Assembly (NCBI RefSeq): GCF_900148505.1
Contig: NZ_FRXO01000009.1
Location: 82,324 to 146,323, forward strand
DNA length: 64,000 bases
Origin: Pseudoxanthobacter soli DSM 19599
GTDB lineage: Bacteria > Pseudomonadota > Alphaproteobacteria > Rhizobiales > Segnochrobactraceae
Direction of reading: 5' to 3'
Positions 26,547 through 35,253 of this stretch are shown here, piece after piece. Under the pieces are notes generated by a model. That model worked only from the letters and a program-made list of their open reading frames with translations, searched no databases and had not been told where the DNA came from. The translations under genes were made by a program, and so were the position numbers. The stretch's first letter is position 1. Each line of letters opens with the position of its first letter.

Positions 26547-26684
26547 CGCGTTCGGATCGACGCCAGCGTCCTTGATCTCCGCACCAACTGGCCGAGGCTG
26601 ATCACATTCACGGACGATGCCGAAGCCGATGTGCTCGCCGAAATGGCTTACGCGTCCCCGCCCCCATCAAGGAGACAGCTTCCG

Positions 26685-27047
26685 ATGCTCATTTGGGTCC
26701 TGCTTATCGCGTGGATCGTAGCCGTTGTGTCCCTTGTGCGCTTCTTTCCAAAGGCAACCGAGGCACGGCGACGTCTAGCTGGCCTGTCATTCATGATCGT
26801 ACCGTGGGGTCTCGCGATTCTCTCGGGCCCCTTCGTGATCAACCATCATGGGGTCGGCGCGGACGTCCGCGCATGGATGATGACCGGCCAGTACGCGGCC
26901 TTGGTGCTTTCTTTCGTTGTTGCTGCGGTTGGCATAGTTTGGGCGCGAGGCGCGAGGCGATACGCATCGGCGATCGGCGTCGCGAATATCATCCTGGTCT
27001 TCCTGTTGGTCTCCGTCAGCGTCACGATCATTGACCCGGGCTCGTGA
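26685..27047 (+). CDS. Four-TM membrane protein, unknown
   Basis: 120 residues with hydrophobic segments at about 3-22, 30-48, 66-86 and 95-114. AAGGAG is about 10 bases before the ATG. It stands alone between minus-strand genes. AT content is slightly higher than around it. No family recognised. Confidence 0.65.
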   Translation: MLIWVLLIAWIVAVVSLVRFFPKATEARRRLAGLSFMIVPWGLAILSGPFVINHHGVGADVRAWMMTGQYAALVLSFVVAAVGIVWARGARRYASAIGVANIILVFLLVSVSVTIIDPGS

Positions 27048-27350
27048 GCAGCGCTCAGGGAGGAGTTAGGGCCCAGCGCCGCCCTTTCATAGCAGCCGGC
27101 GCCAGTCAGCCCGCGCAACGCCGACCCGAAGCGCAGAGCGCCCTTAAGCGTGCTGACGAGTAGGGTCGGAGCCAAGTGGGTCGTCGGAGCTGAATGGAGG
27201 CACAGGGAGCCCGACCGCCGGCGGGTCGGTTCGAGATTTCCGAATGCCGTTCAGACCGCAATGTTCCTGGTCTTCGATCTCAAATGGGCGGGGGTGACGT
27301 CGCACGCCTCGGTCGGCTTTGTCTGGACCGGGTTCGGCTCGCTTCTCAGT
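27048..27350. other. Intergenic region without recognised features
   Basis: About 300 bases. A short hairpin (CCGACC 27211-27216 with GGTCGG 27224-27229) is the only structure noticed; no gene is supported. Confidence 0.4.
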
Positions 27351-28454
27351 TCAGCTCGCATTGCGCCAAGCTTGCCATGCTTCAGCGAGCGCCGGGTGAA
27401 GCGTCCTTCCATCTTCGGCCCTGGCGACGGCGGGCAGGCGCAGGGGGGCGGACTGACCAATATCGATTGTCAACGCGTGCTCGCCGGCGACCGGTGGCTC
27501 GATGCGCCGAACCTCCGGCCAGGCGACCCGGCGGCTGCGGCCTTTGAGATCGCCGAACAGATCGCCTGCCGCATTCGGCAGGGAGGTGGCGGTGAAGCCA
27601 TCCGCCTCGATCGTCGCGACCGGCCAGGAGATTTCCTTGCCACGCGCCTGCCACCCACTGATGGCGGCGAAGACGATCACCAAGGCGAAAACGGCGATAA
27701 GGACGCTCCAGGCGAGCAGTCCGAGAAACGCCGTGAGATCCAAATCAGCACCATTTACCGAAGCGGCCGTAGCGGCCAGCAGCAGGGCAAAGCCGGCAGC
27801 GCCAGCGAGCATCGCACCACCGCCAAACGAACGCCAGATCGGCGGCGCCGTTCTGATGACCGGAACAAAGAACGTCCCGACGGCTCCCTGGGTCGCCGAT
27901 GAAAGGCCAGCGAGATAGCGTTCGCGAGCAGCGACAAGAGCGGCACGAGCAAGCTCGCCGGAATCGGCACGAGACTTCTCGGGAATTTCGTAGACGGTCT
28001 TTTGAATGCCGTCCTTCTCCGCCACGGTAACGGGAAACAGGCCCGTCTCCCTCGGAGAGCCAATGGCAGTGACGTCCCGCCAGCGAACAAAACGGCGTCG
28101 GCGCTGTCCCCCTAGCGGCGGGGACCCGGCATAGGGATAGGGATCAATGAGAATTCCACCGGGCATGATGACAAGTGGAGTGATCCGCCGTGCGGCGGCA
28201 TCAGCATTGCGCCCGGCCCGCCAAGCGTTGAAATGCATTGTGGTGAAGCCAAGGCCGGCCGCGAGCCCAATCACGCCTCCCACCCCGCCAAAGAACATCG
28301 GGATGGCGTCCGACAACGTGAACGGCCTGGTCACGATCTGCAGCAGGCAGAGAATTGCGCCCACAAGGGCGCAGATGCCGAGGACAGAAAACACGCCGAT
28401 CGGGCTGCGAAAGGTCTTGCCTTCGACGCTGAAAGCAACGCTGGGCTCGTCCAT
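27351..28454 (-). CDS. Membrane protein with PH-like domains, unknown
   Basis: 367 residues. Two hydrophobic segments near 20-42 and 48-72, then a cytosolic domain of about 100 residues containing RFVRWRDVTAIGSP, two more segments near 211-230 and 236-262, and a C-terminal domain with RRVAWPEVRRIEPP. The repeated 'basic-W-x-D/E-V' strand-loop is typical of PH-like folds in bacterial membrane proteins. GGGGGATTAC precedes the ATG. It is the last gene of the minus-strand run. Confidence 0.7.
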   Translation of the reverse strand: MDEPSVAFSVEGKTFRSPIGVFSVLGICALVGAILCLLQIVTRPFTLSDAIPMFFGGVGGVIGLAAGLGFTTMHFNAWRAGRNADAAARRITPLVIMPGGILIDPYPYAGSPPLGGQRRRRFVRWRDVTAIGSPRETGLFPVTVAEKDGIQKTVYEIPEKSRADSGELARAALVAARERYLAGLSSATQGAVGTFFVPVIRTAPPIWRSFGGGAMLAGAAGFALLLAATAASVNGADLDLTAFLGLLAWSVLIAVFALVIVFAAISGWQARGKEISWPVATIEADGFTATSLPNAAGDLFGDLKGRSRRVAWPEVRRIEPPVAGEHALTIDIGQSAPLRLPAVARAEDGRTLHPALAEAWQAWRNAS

Positions 28455-28584
28455 GTAATCCCCCAGTTTGTTAGGCGCGGGACGAACGCCGCGCGCCTTG
28501 GCTTCGAGATTATTCTGTGATCAGCCCTGCCCGCAATGCAGGACCGACGGTCGTTCGAAGGGCAATTGCTGGGGCTTCGCCGGC

Positions 28585-29148
28585 TCAACCTGACGGGAGC
28601 TCGGCGCAGGCCGGCCGTCTCAGCCTTGCGTAACGCCCCAACCCCGCCAGCAGCGGCATCTCGTCGACGCTGCTCGACCAATTGCCATCCTTGAGCATCA
28701 GCGTTACCGCATAGACCGGCCCGCCCGTTTGCCAAGAGCTCCAAGCGCCCTCGGTTCCGTCGCTGCCGACGGAGATCTGACGCACCGCGGCGGCGCTGTA
28801 GGTCATGGTCACGCGCCAGCTGATACCGTTTCGACGGTCGATATCGGTCGTGGTCTCGCGTCCGTCGAGGCGGATATCGGCATAGGCGATGTAGATCGTG
28901 TGCCCCTGGGCAATTCCAGTAGCGGCCGGTCCCAATGTCTCGGTGAACCCGGCCCGCTGCGGCGCTGTGACGTCGATGGCGGCGACATGATCTTTGCCGC
29001 ACTTGACCCGGAACCTCTCGAAGAGCGCGTTGGCCTGGTTCTGGGCTTCGAGGCGCGGCGACGGCGCGCTCTGCGCCCATGTTAACACGACCGGAAGGAT
29101 GCTCAGCGCCACGACGGCTGTCGCGAAAATGCGGATGCGAGAGAGCAT
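28585..29148 (-). CDS. Secreted protein, unknown
   Basis: 187 residues with a signal peptide of about 26 (ending TWAQ). The mature protein looks beta-rich (GHTIYIAYADIRLDGRETT, WRVTMTYSAAAVRQISVG) and ends in a Cys-containing tail. AGGAGGCG precedes the ATG. It follows the next secreted gene by 30 bases and is co-directional, so both are exported products of one operon. Confidence 0.7.
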   Translation of the reverse strand: MLSRIRIFATAVVALSILPVVLTWAQSAPSPRLEAQNQANALFERFRVKCGKDHVAAIDVTAPQRAGFTETLGPAATGIAQGHTIYIAYADIRLDGRETTTDIDRRNGISWRVTMTYSAAAVRQISVGSDGTEGAWSSWQTGGPVYAVTLMLKDGNWSSSVDEMPLLAGLGRYARLRRPACAELPSG

Positions 29149-29178
29149 GGAAAGACGCCTCCTGCAGCTTGCGATGGC

Positions 29179-29640
29179 TCAACCGACGAGTCTGGCGAGA
29201 TATTTGTTCCAGAAGGCGAGCAGCGGACCCGTCAGGTTGAGCCGCTGCAGCGCCGCGCAATCGAACCGGCCGAGCAAGGCCGCCGTGTCGGCAGCGCCGT
29301 TGTCGAGCTCACCCAGAACCATGACCTGCACCGCAGCATCGAGCTCGTCATCCGCGTTCTGCGTCCGGTAGGAACTCTCGAGCTGTTCCAGCTGGGCGCT
29401 CTGCTCGGCCGAGAGGACGGTGCAGGCCTGGTCGAGGCTGCGCGTCATGCCAATGGCGTAGGCGATGTTGCTCCGCTGGAAGATCTCCGGCTTGCCGACG
29501 ATCTCGTCCTCCATCTTTCCGCTGGTGATGGCGACGATCATCTCGCGGTTCTTGACGACGATCTTCTGCTGGCTCTCCTGCGCCTGCGCGCCGGTCGAGG
29601 CGAGCAGGATGAAGGCGGCGAAAGCGAGATACTTCTTCAT
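29179..29640 (-). CDS. Secreted helical protein, unknown
   Basis: 153 residues, signal peptide about 1-20 (ending AQA). Mature part is helical, with two Cys residues (ACTVLS and FDCAAL) likely forming a disulphide. GGAGAC precedes the ATG. Neighbours on both sides are also exported or repeat proteins. No family recognised. Confidence 0.7.
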   Translation of the reverse strand: MKKYLAFAAFILLASTGAQAQESQQKIVVKNREMIVAITSGKMEDEIVGKPEIFQRSNIAYAIGMTRSLDQACTVLSAEQSAQLEQLESSYRTQNADDELDAAVQVMVLGELDNGAADTAALLGRFDCAALQRLNLTGPLLAFWNKYLARLVG

Positions 29641-29748
29641 GGCTCAGTCTCCGTTCCCTCGGGTGATCCGATGGACGGAAACCTAGCCGCGGCTCGGCCC
29701 ACGCGGTATTGCGCGGGCTTGCCTCGCCTTGCCGAGGGATGCGGACGC

Positions 29749-31992
29749 TCAGTCCGGCTCTTGCCACCGCTTACCGCGAATCTCGGTCAAGAAGGGTTTG
29801 GGCGCGGGTTCCAAACGGCCGTTGCGCGCTGCATAGGGGACGCCGGGCTCAATACCCCCCTGGCCGACCACGGCGTGCACCCATCGGTTCTCTGACTTGT
29901 CCCAGGCGACCAACAGCGCCCGATCATGGCCGCTGACCCGTCCCTTTTGCGCGACAACGACCGAGGATGCGCCGCCATGTGCGTCGCCAGTTGCCCGGCA
30001 GATCGCAACGCCGCTATTTCCAGTGCGGGCCCTCCCGACATTCATGGCGATAGCGACGCCGCGCCCGCCGCTGATCGCGGAAGACCCGACCCCTCGCGCA
30101 ATGGCGATGCCGCCGAGGCCAGCAACAGCCTGTCCTCCTTGGGATTCTTCCCCTCCTCCGATCCGGGCCGGGAGGTTCAAGGCAATTCCTTGGCCTCCCG
30201 CAAGCGCCAGGCCCTGCTCACATATTGCGAGACCACGACTTCCGGCCCGCGCGACGCCCAGGCCGGCGACCCAGGCCACACCACGTTCGCCGGCATGAGC
30301 CTCGCCGTCACAGATCGCGACCCCTTCGTTTCCGGCCACCGCGAGTGAGGGAGAGCACCCGCGGTTCGGGTCGCCGCGCAGGACGGCGTGAGGAGCAACA
30401 GGAAAAGGGATCTCCTCTCCCAACTCGGGCAAGACAACCGACCTCTCCCCCCAGGTTCCCATGGCCGGAACGGGGTCGCGCCGCGACGACACGCGGGCGA
30501 CACCCCCATGCCCGGCGACCGCAACATGCCCGTCCAGCACGGATGCGGCGCCGAAAGCCCGCAACGCCGCGACAGCACCCCGCAACGTGCCCCGATAGAG
30601 CGCCGACCCGTTCCGGAAACCAATCTGCTCGCCGCCACCGGGATGGGGCTCATGTTCGCCCTCGACCCGGACCAGACAGCACAGCGCTCCATCGGTGAGC
30701 GCAAGCTCACCTCGTCCCCAGGGCGCTCCGAACCACCATTGGCCATCCTTTCGGCCTGCCGCCAGATCTTCCGCAGGAATATTGGCGCAGAGAACGACGA
30801 TGTCGTCTTCTCGCACCGGCTCTCGCAGGATTTGCGCTTGCGGATCATGGCTGCGGGCGGCAGCCCACCACTCCACGCCAATGTCGAATGTCGGCGGAGG
30901 TGGCATCGAGCTTGCACTTCGCGGCTCCAGGCGTTCGCTTTCCCAGATGTTGCCTGGCCCCATCATCCCATCAATCTGCCGGAACTGGCCATTCGCATAG
31001 CGATAAAGTCCGGGCTCGACGTTGCCTGACAAGGAAGAGAATACCGTAAACTCGGGCTCGTCCGAATCCTCCCGGAAGATCAGCGTCGCCTGCTTGCCCA
31101 GATGGATGACGGCTTTGGGCCCCAAGGCCGTTGCGATCATGAGGGCGTCTTCGCCGATCTCCAGATTCTCCGCGGCATACTGCGCCACCCCGATCCCCCC
31201 AAGTTGGACCTCAAGGAAGCGACAACCGTGCGTCGAAACCGCGATTCCCCCGCTCACATTTCCTCCGGTCCCACCTAAAATGGCGGCGCCGCCATGCCCC
31301 GCGACGACGGTGCTGAAGGGGCTGAAAGAAGTCGCGATCGCCACACCCCCATCTCCAGCCCGCGCCGTGCCGCCCCCCTCGACAATCGAGAGGCCCTCTA
31401 CGCCGGAAAGCGCCGTACCCCGCACCCCAGCAATTGCCACACCGGCGATGTCCAGGCCGGAGAGATCTGCATAGCGTTGAGACGGTTCCGGGTCCGGCAT
31501 CCCCGCTTCGGCGAGGCCGCAGAAACCGGCACGGGCAAGGCCTTCATGACCCGCGGTCGCGGTACCGAAATCTCCGGCCAGGGCGACGCCAGAGCGGTCC
31601 TGTATTGCCGACAGTGGCGTCTTCAGGGACGCATCGTTCTCTCCTGCCGCAAAAACACTCAGCGCCGCCATGCGCGCGCCGCGAAACAGCACAAAGCCCG
31701 AACCGAAACTCAACAGGCCGGGGATCGCTGCCCCATCCATGTCGACGGTCGGTTCGCACGGATCCTCGGCATCGAGTTCGACCACGGCCCACACCGGGTA
31801 GTCGAGGTGAGCCATCGCGTGTGGTCCGCTGAGGTCAAGCAGGCCTGTGAAGCGAAGCGGTGTCTTGAACGTGCCATCCATACTGTAGGACCATTGGATC
31901 CTCTCGAAACGTCCGTATGCCGGGAGTGCCAGATCATCGTCCTGACGGGCGCCGCAGAGCACCCGGCAGGGACCTTTACGAGAGCTTTTCAT
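29749..31992 (-). CDS. Large protein of 8-residue Gly/Ala repeats (beta-helix-like)
   Basis: 747 residues, no signal peptide. Blocks of an octapeptide GxAxAGxx occur at about residues 135-164 (GVALAGDF, GTATAGHE, GLARAGFC), 184-251 (GVAIAGVR, GTALSGVE, GTARAGDG) and in the C-terminal third (GVARAGSR, GLAICEQ, GLALAGGQ, GVAIAMNV). Small residues at fixed positions suggest a stacked beta-helix. The non-repeat N-terminus and middle (WWFGAPWGRGELAL) are globular. The start at 31992 has GGAG 9 bases upstream and overlaps the preceding membrane gene by 17 bases, so the two are coupled. Function unknown. Confidence 0.75.
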   Translation of the reverse strand: MKSSRKGPCRVLCGARQDDDLALPAYGRFERIQWSYSMDGTFKTPLRFTGLLDLSGPHAMAHLDYPVWAVVELDAEDPCEPTVDMDGAAIPGLLSFGSGFVLFRGARMAALSVFAAGENDASLKTPLSAIQDRSGVALAGDFGTATAGHEGLARAGFCGLAEAGMPDPEPSQRYADLSGLDIAGVAIAGVRGTALSGVEGLSIVEGGGTARAGDGGVAIATSFSPFSTVVAGHGGAAILGGTGGNVSGGIAVSTHGCRFLEVQLGGIGVAQYAAENLEIGEDALMIATALGPKAVIHLGKQATLIFREDSDEPEFTVFSSLSGNVEPGLYRYANGQFRQIDGMMGPGNIWESERLEPRSASSMPPPPTFDIGVEWWAAARSHDPQAQILREPVREDDIVVLCANIPAEDLAAGRKDGQWWFGAPWGRGELALTDGALCCLVRVEGEHEPHPGGGEQIGFRNGSALYRGTLRGAVAALRAFGAASVLDGHVAVAGHGGVARVSSRRDPVPAMGTWGERSVVLPELGEEIPFPVAPHAVLRGDPNRGCSPSLAVAGNEGVAICDGEAHAGERGVAWVAGLGVARAGSRGLAICEQGLALAGGQGIALNLPARIGGGEESQGGQAVAGLGGIAIARGVGSSAISGGRGVAIAMNVGRARTGNSGVAICRATGDAHGGASSVVVAQKGRVSGHDRALLVAWDKSENRWVHAVVGQGGIEPGVPYAARNGRLEPAPKPFLTEIRGKRWQEPD

Positions 31993-32638
31993 CAGATCCG
32001 ACTCCAATTTTGTCCCCATTTGAGCCGCCGGCGCGATACGCCGCCAGGCGTTCACGGAGACGCCCGGCGATGCTGGTCCAGTAATCTTGCCCGTCCCAGA
32101 AAACGAGACGGCCGCGTTCGTGAATCGGGCTCTTCAGCTCGACGACGAAGAAGAGCTTGCCCTCCAAGGCTGGCAGATCCATCGAGCGCAGCTCCTGGAT
32201 CTGCGCCCACGGCACCTGAACCGTGGTATCCCCCTCAAGATAGCCGACCCCCTGATCCGTCAATTCGCGGATCACAACCAGCTCCTGGCCTATTCTCCGC
32301 AACGGCATCTCGTTTCGGAGATCGACGATAGCCTCGCCCAGCATGGTGACCGGGAACACGGTGATGAGGAACGTCGCGAACGTGCCCATCAGGATCTGAA
32401 AGGAGGCCTGGTATTCGTCCCACCACGGCAGTGTGCCGAGCCTCGCCCACCATTGGCGGATCGCCGGGAAGCCCTCTTCGGGCACGTATACGAAAATGAC
32501 GTAGATCGCGAAGACCGTGCCGAGGGCGCCGAGAGCGAGGAAGATCGCGATCTTCAGCGGATTAGTGGGTTGCTTGAGCGATCCTCCGAAAACATCCTTG
32601 AAGGTCTCGCGGCCTTCCGCCGTTGTTGGTCCCGTCAT
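31976..32638 (-). CDS. Two-TM membrane protein with cytosolic PH-like domain
   Basis: 220 residues. Hydrophobic segments at about 29-50 and 82-100; the C-terminal half (IGQELVVIRELTDQGVGYLEGD, TVQVPWAQIQELRSMDL) looks like a PH-type beta domain. Translation overlaps the repeat protein gene, implying a matched pair: a membrane anchor and a large repeat protein. GGGGA precedes the ATG. Confidence 0.72.
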   Translation of the reverse strand: MTGPTTAEGRETFKDVFGGSLKQPTNPLKIAIFLALGALGTVFAIYVIFVYVPEEGFPAIRQWWARLGTLPWWDEYQASFQILMGTFATFLITVFPVTMLGEAIVDLRNEMPLRRIGQELVVIRELTDQGVGYLEGDTTVQVPWAQIQELRSMDLPALEGKLFFVVELKSPIHERGRLVFWDGQDYWTSIAGRLRERLAAYRAGGSNGDKIGVGSDEKLS

Positions 32639-32668
32639 CGTGAAATCCCCATCATCATGCAGCCGCCG

Positions 32669-33127
32669 CTACAGATCTGACGCGCATGCTTTCCCCGCAC
32701 GCGGTTCCCTTGCAAAAACATGGAGCAGCGAGGCCTGCATGGCGCGTGCCGCCTTGGTTTCAGCGCCCATCGCGATCAGGCGCGCTGCCTCTTCCCCGCC
32801 GCCCCGCCGAGCGCTCTTCAGCTCTGCCGACCTGACCTCGCCGAAGCCGTTGTGGCGCAGCGCGTCCAGCGCCCAAGCGAGCGTCGAGCGCATCCGCGCG
32901 TCCTGGTTCGGCGTGAAGCAGTGCCAGGCCGACTGCAAAGCAAGGCCCAGCGCCGCATGGTGAACCAGCGGAATCAGCGCATCGAGCTGTGCCGATAGCG
33001 GCGCTGCCGGACGCCGTGGATGGACGATCAGCGCCCCACCGCGCTGACAGCAAGATATCTCTTCCGCCTTGGCGGAGGGCAGCAGCGGCAGCATCAGCAG
33101 CGGCAACAGAGAACGGCGTGTCGGCAT
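32669..33127 (-). CDS. Secreted protein, unknown
   Basis: 152 residues with a twin-Arg-containing signal peptide (MPTRRSLLPLLMLPLLPSAKA), although the strict Tat motif is incomplete. The mature part is helical with an early CC pair and a Cys near the C-terminus. AAGGA precedes the ATG; 30 bases separate it from the membrane gene downstream. Confidence 0.68.
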   Translation of the reverse strand: MPTRRSLLPLLMLPLLPSAKAEEISCCQRGGALIVHPRRPAAPLSAQLDALIPLVHHAALGLALQSAWHCFTPNQDARMRSTLAWALDALRHNGFGEVRSAELKSARRGGGEEAARLIAMGAETKAARAMQASLLHVFAREPRAGKACASDL

Positions 33128-33339
33128 GGCGATCCTTGAATTACGTCAGGCAGGGACACTCTGCTCCGGCATCGATGGGCCGCGCCATTGCTTCGGCTTG
33201 CCGTCGATTGCCTCCTCTGGCGGTTGGTCCGTGCCGCAACCGGCCTCAACGAGCCGCAATAGGCGCCGCGGGGAAGGACGTGGCATCGTTTGTCGGTATC
33301 GAACGACGCTACCAGGCGGAAACAGAGGGGAAGCCACCC

Positions 33340-33528
33340 ATGATCACCTCGGACATGATCTTCAAGCTCGCTATCGTCGCCGCCGTCGTGGGTGCGGTCG
33401 TATGGTTGCGCGAGCCGCCTGCACGTCCGAAAGCGCAGATCGGCCTGAGCGGTCCCGTCGTCGATATCCTGAAGGAACACCGGGCGACGACGGGCTCGAC
33501 ACCTGCCGGATCGTCGATCCCGGAATAG
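33340..33528 (+). CDS. Small single-pass membrane protein
   Basis: 62 residues with one hydrophobic segment at about 7-23 (FKLAIVAAVVGAVVWL) and a basic-polar tail. AGGGGAAG is about 8 bases before the ATG. It lies between two minus-strand groups and is the only plus-strand gene between 27.1 and 39.8 kb. Confidence 0.55.
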   Translation: MITSDMIFKLAIVAAVVGAVVWLREPPARPKAQIGLSGPVVDILKEHRATTGSTPAGSSIPE

Positions 33529-33654
33529 ATCGAGACCACGCCCACCACGAGTTCGCATAACCTGAACGACCGCATTTTCCGGCAGACCCGCATAACGGCG
33601 CCGTCCGTGGCCAGAGGAACGGCCAGCGACCCGTTACCCGGCCTCATGCTTGAA

Positions 33655-34116
33655 TCACTGCCCGGCTCCCAACAAGGGAGCGGGATCGATCCATTTCCCG
33701 TTCCACCACAGGGCAAACGTGAATGGCGACGAGGTCGTCCGGCCCAGACTTGCGCCTGCCGCGACGCAGCGCCCTGTTCGGACACGGATCTGCGACAGCG
33801 GCCCATATCGCAGCTCGCTCCCGTCGCGCTGCCGAACCCAGACGAACTGCCCGATCTGCGGTTGCGTTTCGAGAAGCGCCACCCGGCCGCCCCTCACCGT
33901 TCTGACCAAACTCCCGCTGTTTGTGCGGAATACAATGCTCCTTTGGAAGACCGCACTGCCCATGACGGGATGCAGGCGAAATCCGAAAGCGTGCTCGATC
34001 GCAGCCTCCACCGGAGGCCGCCGGGCCAGACTTTCCGGGCACTCCGACGCGCGCAACAGGACGGTCTGCGCGAGCCATGCGCCCAGCACGGCAGTCAGGA
34101 GGAGAAGCGGCCTCAC
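33655..34116 (-). CDS. LytM/M23-like protein with lost catalytic residues
   Basis: 153 residues from a GTG start that overlaps the previous stop as GTGA. After an N-terminal membrane anchor or signal (RPLLLLTAVLGAWLAQ) the order of M23 (LytM) blocks is preserved: FGFRLHPVMG, GGRVALL, GQFVWVRQRDGSELRYGPLSQIRVRTGRCVAAGASLG and WNGKWIDPAPLLG. The metal-binding HxxxD block is replaced by FQRSIVF and the HxH block by FTFAL. It is therefore probably a non-catalytic LytM-fold protein, like EnvC-type activators. Weak resemblance, so confidence is moderate. Confidence 0.6.
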   Translation of the reverse strand: MRPLLLLTAVLGAWLAQTVLLRASECPESLARRPPVEAAIEHAFGFRLHPVMGSAVFQRSIVFRTNSGSLVRTVRGGRVALLETQPQIGQFVWVRQRDGSELRYGPLSQIRVRTGRCVAAGASLGRTTSSPFTFALWWNGKWIDPAPLLGAGQ

Positions 34117-34541
34117 GGCCCAGCTCTCTCGAACGGGTGGAGCTCCATTTCTACCGGCTCGTCGTCGCCGGGCACCGTCTGAAGACATGCCACCGGCTTC
34201 CGTCCGGCGCTGCTCGCGCAGAGCAGGCTGTGGTTCGGCGCGGCATTGGTGCAGGCGCCGAAATCGATCTCGACCAGAGTGGGGCCGTTGCTCGTGCGGT
34301 AGGTCACCTTGGCGCAGGCGGCGACATCACCATAGAACTGGCTTTCGCGAACCTCGCCGTAACCGTCCCGGCCGAGGCAGATGACTTCGGTCGCGTTGCT
34401 GCGTTCGGGCGTCTCTCCCTTGGGCAGGACCATCCAGCAGCCGCCGGCGGCGAGGGACGTGCCGGGCTCGGCGACGGCATGCAAGCTGGGAACCAAAAGG
34501 GTCGAAGCCGTGAGTAAGACATAGACCGAACAATGTCGCAT
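34113..34541 (-). CDS. Secreted Cys-containing protein, unknown
   Basis: 142 residues, signal peptide about 1-25 (MRHCSVYVLLTASTLLV...). Mature part contains five Cys (GGCWMV, EVICLG, AACAKV, GACTN, LLCASS and CLQ), consistent with periplasmic disulphides. AAGGAACG precedes the ATG at 34541; the longer in-frame extension lacks a Shine-Dalgarno and spoils the signal peptide. Coupled to the LytM-like gene. Confidence 0.7.
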   Translation of the reverse strand: MRHCSVYVLLTASTLLVPSLHAVAEPGTSLAAGGCWMVLPKGETPERSNATEVICLGRDGYGEVRESQFYGDVAACAKVTYRTSNGPTLVEIDFGACTNAAPNHSLLCASSAGRKPVACLQTVPGDDEPVEMELHPFERAGP

Positions 34542-34654
34542 CGAGCGTTCCTTCTGCATTGACGGGCCGATCGCACGTGGGCCATCACAGCCATGCGGAA
34601 GAGGTCGCGACAATTGCCGCGTGTTGCGCGCGCTTGCGTCGGCATGCGCCGCGT

Positions 34655-35179
34655 TCAGGGCGAGCAGAACGCTTCCTTGAGAATGCAGACACCCTTGTCA
34701 TCCTGCTCGCATTTCGCCAGCGCGGCACTGCGGGCGGCGGCGAGCGAGGGACGCCAATACGTCCACCAGTCGCCGTCGTCCGTGGTGACGAGCGCGGCGC
34801 ACGCGTTGGAAAACCAGAGCCTCACTTGGCAGCCCGGAAGCCCCCCTTCCATGCAAAACCGCATGGCCACGGCCTCGGCATCGGCGCGGGATTCGTAGCC
34901 GTAGGACTGTCCCCATCGTAGGGCGCCGTTGTCGTCACTTTCGGAGATCGCGATGGCTCCATATCCGCCGCTGGAACGACTTGGTCCACCGCCCGGCGCA
35001 ACGCTGCCTCCTGGGGGAGAGAGTCCATCATTCGATCCGGCGCAGGACCTGTAGCAATCGTTGTAGATGCCGTTGCACATCATCGAGCATTCATTGTTCT
35101 GAGCTACGGCCGGAAAAGACAGCAGAAACGCCGCGACAACAGCAGTAGATGCGAGATGGAACCGGGCGATGATAGACAT
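34655..35179 (-). CDS. Secreted DUF4189 protein with N-terminal twin-CX3C motif
   Basis: 174 residues. Signal peptide about 1-26 (ending AVA). The mature N-terminus carries Cys31, Cys35, Cys42 and Cys46 in CSMMCNGIYNDCYRSCAG, the same pattern as the 50-residue peptide at 24782. A Gly/Pro/Ser linker leads to a DUF4189 domain: GAIAISES, WGQSYGYESRADAEAVAMRFC, CQVRLWFSNACAALVTT. GGAGG precedes the ATG. DUF4189 proteins are exported with unknown function. Confidence 0.82.
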   Translation of the reverse strand: MSIIARFHLASTAVVAAFLLSFPAVAQNNECSMMCNGIYNDCYRSCAGSNDGLSPPGGSVAPGGGPSRSSGGYGAIAISESDDNGALRWGQSYGYESRADAEAVAMRFCMEGGLPGCQVRLWFSNACAALVTTDDGDWWTYWRPSLAAARSAALAKCEQDDKGVCILKEAFCSP

Positions 35180-35253
35180 CGCGGATACCTCCATGTGAAA
35201 AACAGACCGACCGGACGCGAGCATGAGGCAGTATCGAACCGAGCGGGAGACCG

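Noticed and set aside
27211..27229. Hairpin as a terminator
   Set aside because: Short 6-bp stem far from any gene end and without a T-run.
29749..31992. Possible CRISPR-like or DNA tandem repeat
   Set aside because: The periodicity is at the protein level (8 residues) with variable codons; no constant DNA repeat with unique spacers exists. No CRISPR array was seen in the window.
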